A stretch of DNA of 64,000 nucleotides from Fen-1359 sp963710355 (GCA_963710355.1 CAVPZU010000001.1:124001-188000), one strand, 5' to 3'; positions 42,601 to 52,230 are shown, numbered from the stretch's first letter. Numbers and translations: made by a program. The notes: generated from the letters alone by a model not told the origin.

Positions 42601-44477
42601 TTGCAAAAGGGATTTTGCGGTCATCTTCGCAGGCGGATTTGGTCATCAAAAGATTTGAGCCGATTGAATAACATCAGCCGGTTCCTTTGTCTTTTGGTCA
42701 CAGCGGTAATTTTGTCTGCTTTTTTGTGCTGCCGGTATAAGGCGGCAAAAAATACAAATGAAGAATCAACGCAGTATAGTGTTTTGACATCGAAGGTTCG
42801 TTTGCTTGACCCGGCTGATATTACCGATAATACCTCTGCGTTGGTTACCAGCCAGATTTATGAATGCCTTTATCAGTATCGTTATCTGAAAAGATCGTAC
42901 GAACTTGTCTGTCAGCTTGCCGAATCTTTGCCGCAGGTAAGTGAGGATGGACTTACCTATACAATTAAGATAAAAAAAGGCGTGTATTTTGCAGATGATG
43001 CCTGTTTTCCAAAAGGGCAGGGCAGGACTCTTAAAGCTGCCGATTTTATCTATGCCTGGAAAAGGATAGCCGATATCAAAAACTTGAGCCGGAACTGGTG
43101 GATTTTTGAAGACAAAATCATCGGCCTCGACCAGTTTCGTCAATATACAGGCCAATGCAAAACAGCAAAGGATGTTGACTACAACCGTTTGGTTGAGGGA
43201 TTGCAGTCGCTGGATGATTACACGCTGATAATAAAGTTAAAGAAGTTGTGGCCGCAGTTTATGTATTTTCTTGCCCGGCCTGCGACGGCGCCAATTCCGA
43301 AGGAGGCGGTCGATTTTTACGGGTCTGATTTTGCCAATCATCCGGTCGGCACCGGGCCTTTTAAACTCAAACAATGGAATAAAAGCAGTTTTATCGAACT
43401 GGTGAAAAATGAAAAGTTCAGGGACAAATTCTTTCCGAATGACGGTGAGCCTGACGATGCCGGAAAGGGTTTGCTTGTCGATGCAGGCAAAAAATTGCCG
43501 CTGACGGAAAGAGTAGTGTTTTCAATCGTCGAGGAGGACCAGCCGCGGTGGTTCCTTTTTATGCAGAGCAAAATTGACATTTTGGCGGCGCCGCAGTCCG
43601 CCGCAGGCGGCTCGCAGGCAATTGACCCCAATATGCAGTTGAAGGAAGAACTTAAGAATAAAGGCATCGGTCTCGATTGTTTTCGTGACCCGAGCACGTT
43701 CTGGCTGGGGTTTAATATGCAGGATAAACTGCTCGGCCCCAACAAACCGCTGCGACAGGCGATTAGTTTTGCCATTGACCGTCAAAGGTATATCAGGCTT
43801 TTTTACGAGGGCAGGTCGGAATCGGCTTACGGCCTCATCCCGCCGATGCTTGCTTCTTATAATCCGCTCATTAAGGAGGCAGTCGGCCCGACTTTTGACC
43901 TGCAAAGGGCAAAGGCATTATTAAAAGAAGCTGAAAAAAATATGGCGGAAGGCTGCCGCAGCTTACCCTTACGATGCCTGGCACCGGTTCCGGTTTCAGA
44001 AAGGAAAGTGATTTTTTCAGACATTGTCTGGAGGAAATCGGTTTGGATGTTGTTGTGGAATATGTGGATTGGCCCAGATTTCAGGAAATGGCTCGGGCAA
44101 AGGATATGCAGTTGTTTTGTGCCGGTTGTATCGGCCAATACCCTGATGCGGAAAATTTCCTGCAGCTTTTCTACAGCAAAAATATTCAAAGCGGACTGAA
44201 CCGCTTCAACTATTCTAACGTAGGTTTCGATAAAATATACGAACAGGCATCGGCGATGTTTGATTGCCCGCAGCGCGACAGGCTTTATCGTCAGGCGGAA
44301 ATGATGATAATAGAAAATTGTCCTGCCGTCTTTTTGCGGCACGGTGTCGGTGTAATTCTGCATCATAACTGGCTCAAAAACGTCAAACCTAATTCATTCG
44401 GGCTTGGCTTAAGTAAATATAGACGAGTTGATGACAAATTGCGTTCTGAATATCAGGATTGGGGTGCAACGAAATAA
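42601..44477 (+). CDS. Orphan peptide ABC transporter substrate-binding protein (frameshifted)
   Basis: Periplasmic-binding protein of the OppA/SBP_bac_5 family: LVTSQIYECLYQY, YTIKIKKGVYFADD, HPVGTGPFKLKQWNKSSFIELVKNEKF, LRQAISFAIDRQRYI, YGLIPPML. One base is missing near 43953; the tail continues in another frame with LTLTMPGTGSG, IEYVDWPRFQE-like VVVEYVDWPRFQEMA and RLYRQAEMMIIENCPAVFL. Corrected length is 625 residues. TTG at 42601 has AAAGGATAAAAGG before it; the signal segment is near 25-45. PQSAAGGSQ (43598-43610) is coded by a mini-palindrome. No permease or ATPase gene is nearby, so it may be a receptor or serve a remote transporter. Confidence 0.85.
43598..43610. repeat. Mini-palindrome CCGCC-GCA-GGCGG inside a coding region
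   Basis: CCGCC and GGCGG flank a GCA loop and read as SAAGG in the frame of the substrate-binding protein. The same sequence occurs at 44942-44956 in the next gene. Confidence 0.6.
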
Positions 44478-44596
44478 ATTGTTTGTGATATGCAGCCTCT
44501 CTTCTGTTATTAGGCAGAAAATACCGATAAAAAACTCGACTTTGGCAGGAAAATTTGGGATAATACAAGCGTTTGGTAAGTTCAACGGATGTAGAT

Positions 44597-44968
44597 ATGT
44601 ACAAAGATGTGGAGATTGAAATAGACGTTCGGCAGGATGTTGTGGTTGTGCTTTTTAAATCTGCGCAGGTTTGCGATGCGGAAGGCATAGCTGCTGCCTC
44701 CGGACAGATATACGATTACATCGAAAAAAATAATCCTAAATTAATGGTGGTTGATTTCGAGCAGGTAAAATTTTTTTCTTCGCAGATTTTGGGGTTGCTC
44801 TTGAATGTAAGGAACAGACTTGCCGGTTACGGCGGCGAACTTTTGATAAGTGCGATAAATCCGCAGTTGTACAGGGTTTTCAGGATAACTAATCTTGACA
44901 AAATATTTAAGTTTTTTCCGGACAGACAGAGTGCGGTTAAGTCCGCCGCAGGCGGATCGATTCAGTGA
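44597..44968 (+). CDS. STAS-domain protein (anti-sigma factor antagonist-like)
   Basis: 123 residues from MYKDVEIEIDVRQDVVVVLF. The STAS core KLMVVDFEQVKFFSSQILGLLLNVRNRL includes the SS pair where anti-anti-sigma factors are phosphorylated, and RITNLDKIFKFFPDRQSAV closes the domain. No partner kinase is adjacent. The last seven residues (AAGGSIQ) come from a mini-palindrome at the gene end. A TTG eight codons upstream could be an alternative start. Confidence 0.82.
   Translation: MYKDVEIEIDVRQDVVVVLFKSAQVCDAEGIAAASGQIYDYIEKNNPKLMVVDFEQVKFFSSQILGLLLNVRNRLAGYGGELLISAINPQLYRVFRITNLDKIFKFFPDRQSAVKSAAGGSIQ
44942..44956. repeat. Mini-palindrome at the end of the STAS gene
   Basis: TCCGCC-GCA-GGCGGA, perfect 6-bp arms, overlaps the last codons of the STAS gene and so supplies its C-terminal residues. 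Confidence 0.6.
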
Positions 44969-44992
44969 ACTGTTTTTTAAAGGGCGGAAAAG

Positions 44993-45436
44993 ATGTACAT
45001 TACATCACAATTTTCGATTTTTATGGTCAACAAACCGGGGGTTTTGGCACATGTCCTCGGCGAGTTTGCCAAGGCAAAAATTAATGTTGTTGCTATGACG
45101 GTGATGGACTCGGCTGAGCATGGGGTTCTGCGTATTGTGGTTGATTTGCCTGACAAGGCCAGAGAGATGCTTACAAGACTTGATATGCCTTATAATGAAA
45201 CGGATGTTTTGTGTGTTGTGCTTGAAAACAAGTCGGGTGCGCTGGCAGTGGTGGCTGAAAAGCTGGCAAAGGAGCATATCAATATTTCCTATGCCTACTG
45301 CACATCGGGTGCAAGAGGCGGCCGCACCACAGGTGTTTTGAAGGTAGCCGATGTTAAAAAGGCTATGAAAATTCTCGAACCGGCCCAAAAGAGGGACGAT
45401 AACCCTTCGCTCAGAAGGCATAATTTTTCGAGATAG
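44993..45436 (+). CDS. Tandem ACT-domain protein
   Basis: 147 residues made of two ACT domains: SIFMVNKPGVLAHVLGEFAKAKINVVAMTV and CVVLENKSGALAVVAEKLAKEHINISYAY, with a C-terminal LKVADVKKAMKIL. ACT pairs of this kind bind amino acids and act as free-standing sensors; the ligand is unknown. GGGCGGAAAAG precedes the ATG. It closes the plus-strand run and is convergent with the short ORF and malic enzyme gene. Confidence 0.85.
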   Translation: MYITSQFSIFMVNKPGVLAHVLGEFAKAKINVVAMTVMDSAEHGVLRIVVDLPDKAREMLTRLDMPYNETDVLCVVLENKSGALAVVAEKLAKEHINISYAYCTSGARGGRTTGVLKVADVKKAMKILEPAQKRDDNPSLRRHNFSR

Positions 45437-45464
45437 TTTGTCCTGCGGGATTGTTCCGGTATCT

Positions 45465-45587
45465 TTAGGCGCTGTTTATACGCCTTTGCTGTTCCTGTTC
45501 GGCCTTTTGGGCGGCTTCTGACTTTGCCTGCTCAGTTATTTCTCCTGCCTGTGTTTCCGCCTCTTTGATTCTCTTTATTATTTCCAT
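45465..45587 (-). CDS. Short coiled-coil ORF resembling V-type ATPase subunit G/H N-terminus
   Basis: Forty codons, MEIIKRIKEAETQAGEITEQ... ending RRINSA, almost all Ala, Glu, Gln, Lys and Ile in heptad-like order. The pattern IKEAETQAGEITEQAKSEA resembles the start of the A/V-type ATP synthase peripheral-stalk subunit G/H, which is normally over 100 residues. It lies 48 bases downstream of the malic enzyme gene on the same strand and ends against the ACT gene. It may be a remnant or a real small protein; no other ATPase gene is present. Confidence 0.4.
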   Translation of the reverse strand: MEIIKRIKEAETQAGEITEQAKSEAAQKAEQEQQRRINSA

Positions 45588-45635
45588 TTGAAAAACCGCC
45601 CCTGAAAAATACGATTTGACCTGTAATCTAAGTTG

Positions 45636-47036
45636 TTATTTTTTTTGCTTCTCTTTTATCCAGGCTACTGATACGGCGTTAGCTATTTGTCGATGTATTT
45701 GTCTGTCTAATACATCGGGCAGCAATTGTCCCTGCGGTGCAAGCTCGGCTATTTTTTCAGCAGCGGCTAATTTCATTGCCATTGTTATCTTTGTTGCCTT
45801 TGCATCGAGAGCGCCTCGGAATATGCCCGGATAGGCCTGTGCGTTATTTATATCGCGGCCATCAGCGGCTATTGCTGCGCCTGCCTCGAAAGCTTCTTCC
45901 TTGCTGATTTCGCCTACAGGATTGCTTAAAGGAAATACAATCGCATCTTTGGCCATTAACGATACCATTTGTTTTGTTATCATATTCGGTCTTGAGACGC
46001 CGATGAAAATGTCCTTGCCCTTAAAACCATCCGCAAGGCTGCATTTCTGGTTCTTTTTGTTGGTAATATTGGCCAGCTCTTCCTTGTATTTGTTCATTTT
46101 TTCCGTTCGTCCGCGATAAATCGGCCCGATGGAATCATATACGACAATATCACCTATGCCAAACCCGAGCAGTATCTTGCTGACAGCCGTTCCTGCTGCG
46201 CCTGCACCGAGTAAAAGAGCCGAACATTTTTCTTTCCGTTTACCGGTTAGTTTCAGTGCATTTATCAATGCTGCCAGCACAATTACAGCCGTCCCGTGCT
46301 GGTCGTCGTGGAATACAGGTATGTTGAGTATTTTTTCGAGTTTTTCTTCGATTTGGAAACACTCCGGAGCTGCTACATCCTCCATTTGGATTGCCCCGAA
46401 CCCTGATGCTATTCGGACTACCGTTTCGACAAAGACATCGGGGTCTTTGGAATCTATCAGAATCGGAAAAGCGCTGATGTTGACAAATTCGGACATTATC
46501 GAGGCCTTTCCTTCCATAACAGGAAGCGAACCCAGCACTCCAATATCGCCCAGTCCCAGAACCGCAGTTCCGTTGGTCACAATGGCAACCCTGTCGCATA
46601 TCCCTGTAAGCTCCCAGGCTCTTGCCGGGTCTTTCTGGATTGTTTCGCACACCTCTGCCACGCCCGGCGTATAAACCATCCGCAAATCGGTAAGGCTCTT
46701 TATGGGCATTCGGCTTATAACCTCAATCGAACCGCGATTGTGCGTCTGAAGCGTTTCATTGCGGACGTTTTCTATCTCAATCCCTTCCGTTGCCTTAATT
46801 TGCCTGATGAGCTTTTTGGCCCGCTCTTTGTCCGGTGAAAAAATTGTAATATCCCGCAGCAGATGTTGCCCATCGACGCCGGTCAGTTTAATTTCGCTTA
46901 TCTGGCTGCCTGTCCGGGCGATTATGTCGCATAGCTTTGCGAGCATTGCCGGCTTATCGAGCATCCTGCATTGCAGCGTAAATATCTCTTTCATCGAATA
47001 CCGCTGCTGCCAGCTTGTGCCTTTTAGCTCAATCAT
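45636..47036 (-). CDS. NAD(P)-dependent malic enzyme with N-terminal ACT domain
   Basis: Oxidative decarboxylation of malate to pyruvate. An ACT domain (about 15-95: FTLQCRMLDKPAMLAKLCDIIARTG) precedes the malic enzyme core: RMVYTPGVAEVC, TNGTAVLGLGDIG, PVMEGKASIM, DSKDPDVFVETV, FGAIQMEDVAAPECF, VFHDDQHGTAVI and the Rossmann motif LLLGAGAAGTAV. 466 residues. The ACT domain suggests allosteric control, as does the nearby free-standing double-ACT protein, though a link is speculative. The maeB-like phosphotransacetylase extension is absent. Confidence 0.95.
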   Translation of the reverse strand: MIELKGTSWQQRYSMKEIFTLQCRMLDKPAMLAKLCDIIARTGSQISEIKLTGVDGQHLLRDITIFSPDKERAKKLIRQIKATEGIEIENVRNETLQTHNRGSIEVISRMPIKSLTDLRMVYTPGVAEVCETIQKDPARAWELTGICDRVAIVTNGTAVLGLGDIGVLGSLPVMEGKASIMSEFVNISAFPILIDSKDPDVFVETVVRIASGFGAIQMEDVAAPECFQIEEKLEKILNIPVFHDDQHGTAVIVLAALINALKLTGKRKEKCSALLLGAGAAGTAVSKILLGFGIGDIVVYDSIGPIYRGRTEKMNKYKEELANITNKKNQKCSLADGFKGKDIFIGVSRPNMITKQMVSLMAKDAIVFPLSNPVGEISKEEAFEAGAAIAADGRDINNAQAYPGIFRGALDAKATKITMAMKLAAAEKIAELAPQGQLLPDVLDRQIHRQIANAVSVAWIKEKQKK

Positions 47037-47136
47037 TAACCTTTTATACCTTTTGTCTTGTCCTGATTTTTCTAATTAAAACCAAACTCGGCATTATACA
47101 AAATGATTGTCTTTTTGCTAATAAAAAATGCTTTGG

Positions 47137-47972
47137 TTATGCATTTGAAGAAATGATAATTGATTGAAAACATTGTGCGTAGTTATGCAGGCCTGGGAAC
47201 AGGCTGGAAAGATTTGCCCAGAGGAGAGTTATTAAAATCAAGGCAAAACCTGTAAGAGCCCAGAGGCTGTTTAGCCGCGGATATTTTGTCCCGAACATTG
47301 TGCGATAATAAAAATACCCGGCATAAACCAACCAGGTTGCCAGCGACCACATCTCTTTCGGGTCCCATCCCCACCAGTCAGCCCAGGCGAGCTGCGCCAG
47401 ATGCTGCCCAGAATAAGCCCGAGCGTCAGCAGCGGAAAACCCGCACAAGTAAGCCGGTATGTTGCCTCTTCGCAATCAACCAGTCCGGCCTTTGGATTAT
47501 ATTTAACGCCGACCATCTGAAGGAACGCCTGAAGCGCAGCCTTCGTCATAAAGAAATACGCGAGCATATAGACCGTCACGTGCGGTGCAAATAGGGGGCT
47601 TTGCAGGGCAGGGGGCAACCCGCCAGCGGCGGGCGGCCTGTCAGGAAAAACAAAACCAGCAGGGACAAGAACAACGGCGCCAATCAGCATATCGCCGGCC
47701 CAGCCGCCGGTTTTGAGGACCTTTTTGCAAAAAAGGGAAAGCGGATAAATAATCAGACCGAGGAATAAAAAAACCTCGAAAAGATTTTGCAGTGGAATAT
47801 GTTTAACCTGGTACCAGCGGTAACTGTATGAGAGGGCAGCGGCGACAAATCCCAGAAAGAAGAAAAAGTGGCCCGTCCTGCGCAGGCGAATTATCGCTGC
47901 CAAAAATGCCAAGATGTATGCGCCGATTGCAGAATAAATCAAAAGTCCCTGTATGGAATATTTAATTTGCAT
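47137..47972 (-). CDS. ccsA: Cytochrome c assembly protein CcsA (frameshifted)
   Basis: Heme-handling protein of the system II cytochrome c pathway. Hydrophobic helices in the first half and the heme-binding motif AWADWWGWDPKEMWSL are in different frames; one base missing near 47397 joins LGLILGSIW to AQLAWADWW. The corrected length is 278 residues, short for CcsA but complete through LWANLSSLFPGLHNYA. FPDRPPAAGGLPPALQ includes residues coded by a mini-palindrome (47619-47633). It overlaps resB by 11 bases. Confidence 0.9.
47619..47633. repeat. Mini-palindrome inside ccsA
   Basis: CCCGCC-AGC-GGCGGG, perfect 6-bp arms, in frame in ccsA, where it encodes PPAAGG between FVFPD and LPPALQS. Confidence 0.6.
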
Positions 47973-49044
47973 TTGTAGCCTTTTGAATCTTTAGCCGCCG
48001 CATTTTATCAACCAAATTCTGGAACCAGAAATGCCGGAACGCACCGAGGGCCAAAAGTGCAAAACCTGCATAAACAATCGTCAGTCCCGTGTCCGAAACA
48101 ACCTGAAGCACTGTGAATTGTCCCGCCTGTCCGTCGTAATCGAACTGGTAGATATTAAAACCGCCGTAATGAAGCGGCTTATTGACTTCGATTGTACCCG
48201 ATGAAACAACTTCGCCGTCCTTTACAATTTCGATGTTGCTGAAAAACCCCTTTATTCCGGGTCTTTTGTAGCTTATATAAATTTTGTCATCGGGCAGAAG
48301 AGGATTTTCAAATCTTTCGAATATGTATTTTCTAATTGTCGAGCCGAAGATTGTCTTATATTCAATCTGAACAGCGGCGTTAAAACCTGCCTCCGGCCGG
48401 TCATAGGCGGTTGCTTTTCCATTTTCTGTTGTCATCTGCAGGTTCTTGAATACCTTCAGAACTTTGATTGTCCCTGCATTGTCTCCGAGTTCCTGTTCGG
48501 CGCCTTCTTTGGCCTCTATCTGCCACAATTGTTTTTGCGGCGTTTCAATATACAAGGTCCCCGGCTCGAAAAAAACGATGCGAAAGTCTTTCAGTTTTAT
48601 CGAAAATGGCAGCTGTTTGAATGCAGGAGACGGTTGAGTTGAATTTGCCTCACCCGCGTCAAAAACAAAGTTTTGGCTTTGGCCTTTGTAGATTTGCAAA
48701 GTTCCCCGCTGCATCTTGTCGATTCCGAGATATTTTTTCATCAGCTTATTGGCGCCGGCTGAGCCGCTTATACCTCCGATTATGATACAAATAACGGCAA
48801 CATTCATTAAAAAAAGCCCCGGCACGCGAATGGGATTGCCGAGAAAAAAAAGTGAAATAAAAAGAATAACGACAAGAACCGACCAGAAAAATGTAAGGGG
48901 CAGGGAATTGAAAAAGAGTTTTGCCCGATAAGGCCCGATAAATGCCCCATAAACCGACATTCCTGCAAGGGCAGAGAAATAAATTATCGTAAAAAAAAGC
49001 AGGATATTTTTGACCTTATTCACAAAATTTCCTTCATAATTCAC
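47962..49044 (-). CDS. resB: ResB-like cytochrome c biogenesis protein
   Basis: 360 residues with membrane segments at about 12-35, 48-68, 75-95 and near 325-345, and a large extracytoplasmic domain between (LPFSIKLKDFRIVFFEPG, VNKPLHYGGFNIYQFDYD), the layout of ResB/Ccs1. With CcsA it moves heme and ligates it to apocytochrome c. ATG at 49044 has AAAAGGTGA close by; a GTG at 49023 with AAGGA is an alternative start. Paired with the overlapping ccsA. Confidence 0.88.
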   Translation of the reverse strand: MNYEGNFVNKVKNILLFFTIIYFSALAGMSVYGAFIGPYRAKLFFNSLPLTFFWSVLVVILFISLFFLGNPIRVPGLFLMNVAVICIIIGGISGSAGANKLMKKYLGIDKMQRGTLQIYKGQSQNFVFDAGEANSTQPSPAFKQLPFSIKLKDFRIVFFEPGTLYIETPQKQLWQIEAKEGAEQELGDNAGTIKVLKVFKNLQMTTENGKATAYDRPEAGFNAAVQIEYKTIFGSTIRKYIFERFENPLLPDDKIYISYKRPGIKGFFSNIEIVKDGEVVSSGTIEVNKPLHYGGFNIYQFDYDGQAGQFTVLQVVSDTGLTIVYAGFALLALGAFRHFWFQNLVDKMRRLKIQKATNAN

Positions 49045-49385
49045 CTTTTCATTGCAGGGCCTGTTTAAAAAAAATACCGGTTGCCCTGCGGAATTTTTTC
49101 AGAGCAGTTTTTAATACTTTACGCAGAAGTGCCTATAATTGCAACAGATTGATTGTGGAACCAGCCCAGATTTTTGGATGGGCAGCGCTTTAAATCACGG
49201 TTGGGGACGATTAGTTATGCACTTTTTAGCCGGTTTTTATATGAGGTGGCGGTATTTTTTAAATATTACCGGTTCAACCGACTATAATAAAAGGAAGCTT
49301 TTTATGGCAGGCTTCCTTGACAGGCTGCTTAAAAAGGACGATAATATATTAGTAAGCGGCAAGGTCAATATAAGGGGACAGGCCT
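49045..49385. other. Divergent gap between resB and the FHA gene, with a possible small ORF
   Basis: A plus-strand frame starts at 49304 (MAGFLDRLLKKDDNIL..., 32 residues, stop at 49402) with GGAAG just upstream and overlaps the FHA start by 17 bases. It could be a translationally coupled leader peptide, but evidence is slight. No strong promoter or RNA is seen in the rest. Confidence 0.3.
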
Positions 49386-50279
49386 ATGCGGTTAATTGTT
49401 AAAAAAGACGGCCGTCAAGTCAGCGATTTCAAGTTCGCTAAAGGCCCAATCCATATAGGCAGGCACACAGACAGCCACGTCTTTTTATCCGACAGGTCCG
49501 TCTCAAGACATCACGCCGTCATATTCAATACCGAAGATGGAAAGTGGTTTATAGAAGACCTCAATTCTGCCAACAAAACTTACCTTAATGATAAACAGAT
49601 TCAGAAAGCGGAAATTGCGAACGGCAGCATTGTAAAGGTTGGCGACTTTGTTATTGAAATAAGCATTGAAGAAAAAAGCGAGGTTGTCGAAGCTACAAAT
49701 CTTGAGGATACGCGTGCAAAAACTGCTTATAACGAGGATGCCATCACTGAAAAAGGAGGGCAATTACAGGTTATTGCACGGCAAACCGATTTTGAGCACG
49801 CACCTGATATGCGGCTGCCGGCAAAACGCGTTAAGGATTTTATGAAGGCTGCCGATGCAATCTGCAAGGCCAATAATCATGATGAGCTGATAAGTGCCTT
49901 GCTTGATGTGGCGAACTCTCAGTTCAGCGCCTTTCACAGCTGGTGTGCCCTGCGAAATGTGCCTGCCGGTTCGATGACTGCTCATGGCGGTCGACGACGC
50001 GACGGCTCCAGAATGCAATTTGCCGAAATAGCTTGTAATGACCAAATTACTGATGCGATAGAAAAAAAACAGTTTTTGCTTTTGCCGAGGATGCCGGTCG
50101 AAATCAGAGATAAACAAAAAATCAACTCCGCTATGGTAGGCCCCATCATTTGTAAAGATGGATGCTTCGGCGTATTATATGTTGATAACGAGATGTCCCA
50201 CGAACGTTATAGTTTGAGCGACCTTGATTATTTGATACTTGTTTCCATCCACACCGCTGCTATCCTCAGAAACTTCTAA
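49386..50279 (+). CDS. FHA-GAF signalling protein
   Basis: 297 residues. An FHA domain (about 1-92: GPIHIGRHTDSHVFLSDRSVSRHHAVIF, WFIEDLNSANKTYLND) would bind phosphothreonine; GR, SxxH and NG-like positions are present, with NK in place of the usual NG turn. A GAF-like domain follows (about 150-297: ADAICKANNHDELISALLDVA, PIICKDGCFGVLYVDN, DLDYLILVSIHTAAIL). No output domain. The kinase that would phosphorylate its partner is not in the window. Confidence 0.9.
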   Translation: MRLIVKKDGRQVSDFKFAKGPIHIGRHTDSHVFLSDRSVSRHHAVIFNTEDGKWFIEDLNSANKTYLNDKQIQKAEIANGSIVKVGDFVIEISIEEKSEVVEATNLEDTRAKTAYNEDAITEKGGQLQVIARQTDFEHAPDMRLPAKRVKDFMKAADAICKANNHDELISALLDVANSQFSAFHSWCALRNVPAGSMTAHGGRRRDGSRMQFAEIACNDQITDAIEKKQFLLLPRMPVEIRDKQKINSAMVGPIICKDGCFGVLYVDNEMSHERYSLSDLDYLILVSIHTAAILRNF

Positions 50280-50300
50280 CAATGGTATACGCATTACGCA

Positions 50301-50762
50301 CTACTTTCTTTGATATATTCCCATAAGCTGCCCCGTGGCGAGGATATGGTCTCCCATAGCAAGATTTAGGATATCCTTATCAACAAGATGGACGATATCT
50401 AATGTGCAATCGAGAGCAAAAATTTTGAAAAAGTATCTGTGAATTCCCCACGGCGGGCAAGGTCCGCTGTAGCCGATTGAGCCGAAATCGTTAATTCCCT
50501 GTCTTGTGCTGTCGTGCAGTGTTTCATCATCGGGGATATTTTCCGCAAGTTCTCTGCATTCGGCAGGCAGGTTAAATAAAATCCAGTGTACCCAGGTTCC
50601 GCTCGGAGCATCAGGGTCCTCGCAGATAATTGCTATGCTTTCGGTGCCGGCCGGGACGGAATCCCATTTCAGAGGCGGTGAGGCATTGCTGCCGTCACAG
50701 GTATATTTTTTCGGTATCAGCTCGCCTTCTTCAAAAGCCGGACTTGTAATCTTCATTTCCAA
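50301..50762 (-). CDS. YbhB/YbcL family Raf kinase inhibitor-like (PEBP) protein
   Basis: 153-residue phosphatidylethanolamine-binding-protein fold with the ligand-site motifs SPPLKWDSVPAGTESIAIICEDPDAPSGTWVHWILFNLPA and GPCPPWGIHRYFFKIFALD. Cytoplasmic, ligand unknown. Converges on the FHA-GAF gene with a 21-bp gap and no clear terminator. Confidence 0.93.
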   Translation of the reverse strand: MEMKITSPAFEEGELIPKKYTCDGSNASPPLKWDSVPAGTESIAIICEDPDAPSGTWVHWILFNLPAECRELAENIPDDETLHDSTRQGINDFGSIGYSGPCPPWGIHRYFFKIFALDCTLDIVHLVDKDILNLAMGDHILATGQLMGIYQRK

Positions 50763-50822
50763 TTGATTATCTCAATCAAAGCGATGCTTATAATTATAAC
50801 TTTTCCGGATACTTATGTCGTC

Positions 50823-52157
50823 TTATAGTGCGCTCGTGAATATCTTAATAAGTTCTGCGATTTTATCGAGCGTCAGAAAAACAAGACAGAGCAGTGCGAT
50901 AATCCACATCGTAGGCTTTATTTGCCTTGCCTTTCCTCTGACCGTTTTAATAATGGTATGAGAAATAAATCCAAATGCAATACCGGTACTGATGCTGTAA
51001 CTTAGTGCAATCATCACAACGATAATAAAGGAAGGAAAGCCCTCTTCGAGATTGCCAAAGTCGATTTTCCTTACCTCTTTTGTCATAAATAGCCCGACCA
51101 TAATCAGTGCCGGCGCAGTCGCATAAGCAGGCACAATCTGAACAACCGGCACAAACAACATCGCCAGAAGGAAACAAGAAGCCGTCACAATCGAAGTAAG
51201 TCCCGTCCTTCCTCCCTGTTCAATCCCTGCCGCCGACTCAATATAAGAAGTTGTTGTCGATGTCCCGAACACAGCGCCTATCATTGATGCAGCAGCATCT
51301 ATCCCAAGAAGTCTGTCGAGTCCTTTTATCTTGTTTTGCTCATCCACTAATTTGGCCTGATGACAGCACGCAACAAGAGTACCAATGCTGTCGAACAAAT
51401 CCATAAACATAAACGTTAAAATGCTGCCGACAAGGCCCCACTTCATCGCACCTAAAATATCAAGCTTAAAGGCAACAGGGCTAATGTTAAAATTTGTCGT
51501 AATAAACTGTTTAGGCATCTCAACTGTTTTGTCAAAGAAGATAGCTAAAATTGTTGATGCCAGAATGCCGACGACCAGACCTCCGCTTATTTTTTTCATT
51601 TCAAAAATCAGTATAACAATCAGCCCGAACAGTCCGATTAAAATTGTTTTGTTGAGGGGAGCTGCTCTTACAAGAGTAATCTCATCTTTAACGACAAGTC
51701 CCAGTTTTTGGAGACCTATGAATGTGATAAACAGGCCGATTCCGACTGCGATGGCAGAAATGAGAGAAGCCGGTATGGCCTCGACTATCCTTTTTCGCAG
51801 CCCCACAATTGTTAGAATGAAAAATAACAGCCCTGAAAGAAAAACCACCCCCAAACCCGTCTGCCAGTCCATTTTGCCGCTGACCACTAAATACGCAAAA
51901 AAGGCATTTAATCCCATACCCGGCGCCATTGCTATCGGCGCATTAGCGAGAAACCCCGTAATAAATGTTGCAATTGCACTTACTATGCAGGTAACCGCAA
52001 TAAGGGCGGTTCGGTCCATCCCTGTCCTGTCGCCCAGTATCACGGGGTTTGCAAAAATAATATACGCCATTGTCAGAAATGTCGTCAGTCCCGCGATGAA
52101 CTCAATTTGGACGGTTGTTTGTTTTTCCCTGAGCTGGAAATACTTATCAATCATCAA
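50823..52157 (-). CDS. NCS2-family purine permease
   Basis: 444 residues, about 12 to 14 hydrophobic segments. AzgA/PbuG-type start (QTTVQIEFIAGLTTFLTMAYIIFANP), the GMGLNAFFAY motif, FMFMDLFDSIGTLVACCHQA and GTSTTTSYIESAAGIEQGGRTGLT. Proton-coupled uptake of adenine, guanine or hypoxanthine is expected. A truncated copy of the same N-terminus lies at 54397-54510. Confidence 0.94.
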   Translation of the reverse strand: MMIDKYFQLREKQTTVQIEFIAGLTTFLTMAYIIFANPVILGDRTGMDRTALIAVTCIVSAIATFITGFLANAPIAMAPGMGLNAFFAYLVVSGKMDWQTGLGVVFLSGLLFFILTIVGLRKRIVEAIPASLISAIAVGIGLFITFIGLQKLGLVVKDEITLVRAAPLNKTILIGLFGLIVILIFEMKKISGGLVVGILASTILAIFFDKTVEMPKQFITTNFNISPVAFKLDILGAMKWGLVGSILTFMFMDLFDSIGTLVACCHQAKLVDEQNKIKGLDRLLGIDAAASMIGAVFGTSTTTSYIESAAGIEQGGRTGLTSIVTASCFLLAMLFVPVVQIVPAYATAPALIMVGLFMTKEVRKIDFGNLEEGFPSFIIVVMIALSYSISTGIAFGFISHTIIKTVRGKARQIKPTMWIIALLCLVFLTLDKIAELIKIFTSAL

Positions 52158-52230
52158 ACACCTCCCTGCTGATGATCATAATCAACTTTCTATTCGTTTA
52201 AAACCTCCCTATAACACCCAAGTGCTGTCG

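Noticed and set aside
43974..44477. Separate small gene after the peptide-binding protein
   Set aside because: Its product is the missing C-terminal part of the same SBP_bac_5 protein; restoring one base joins them in frame.
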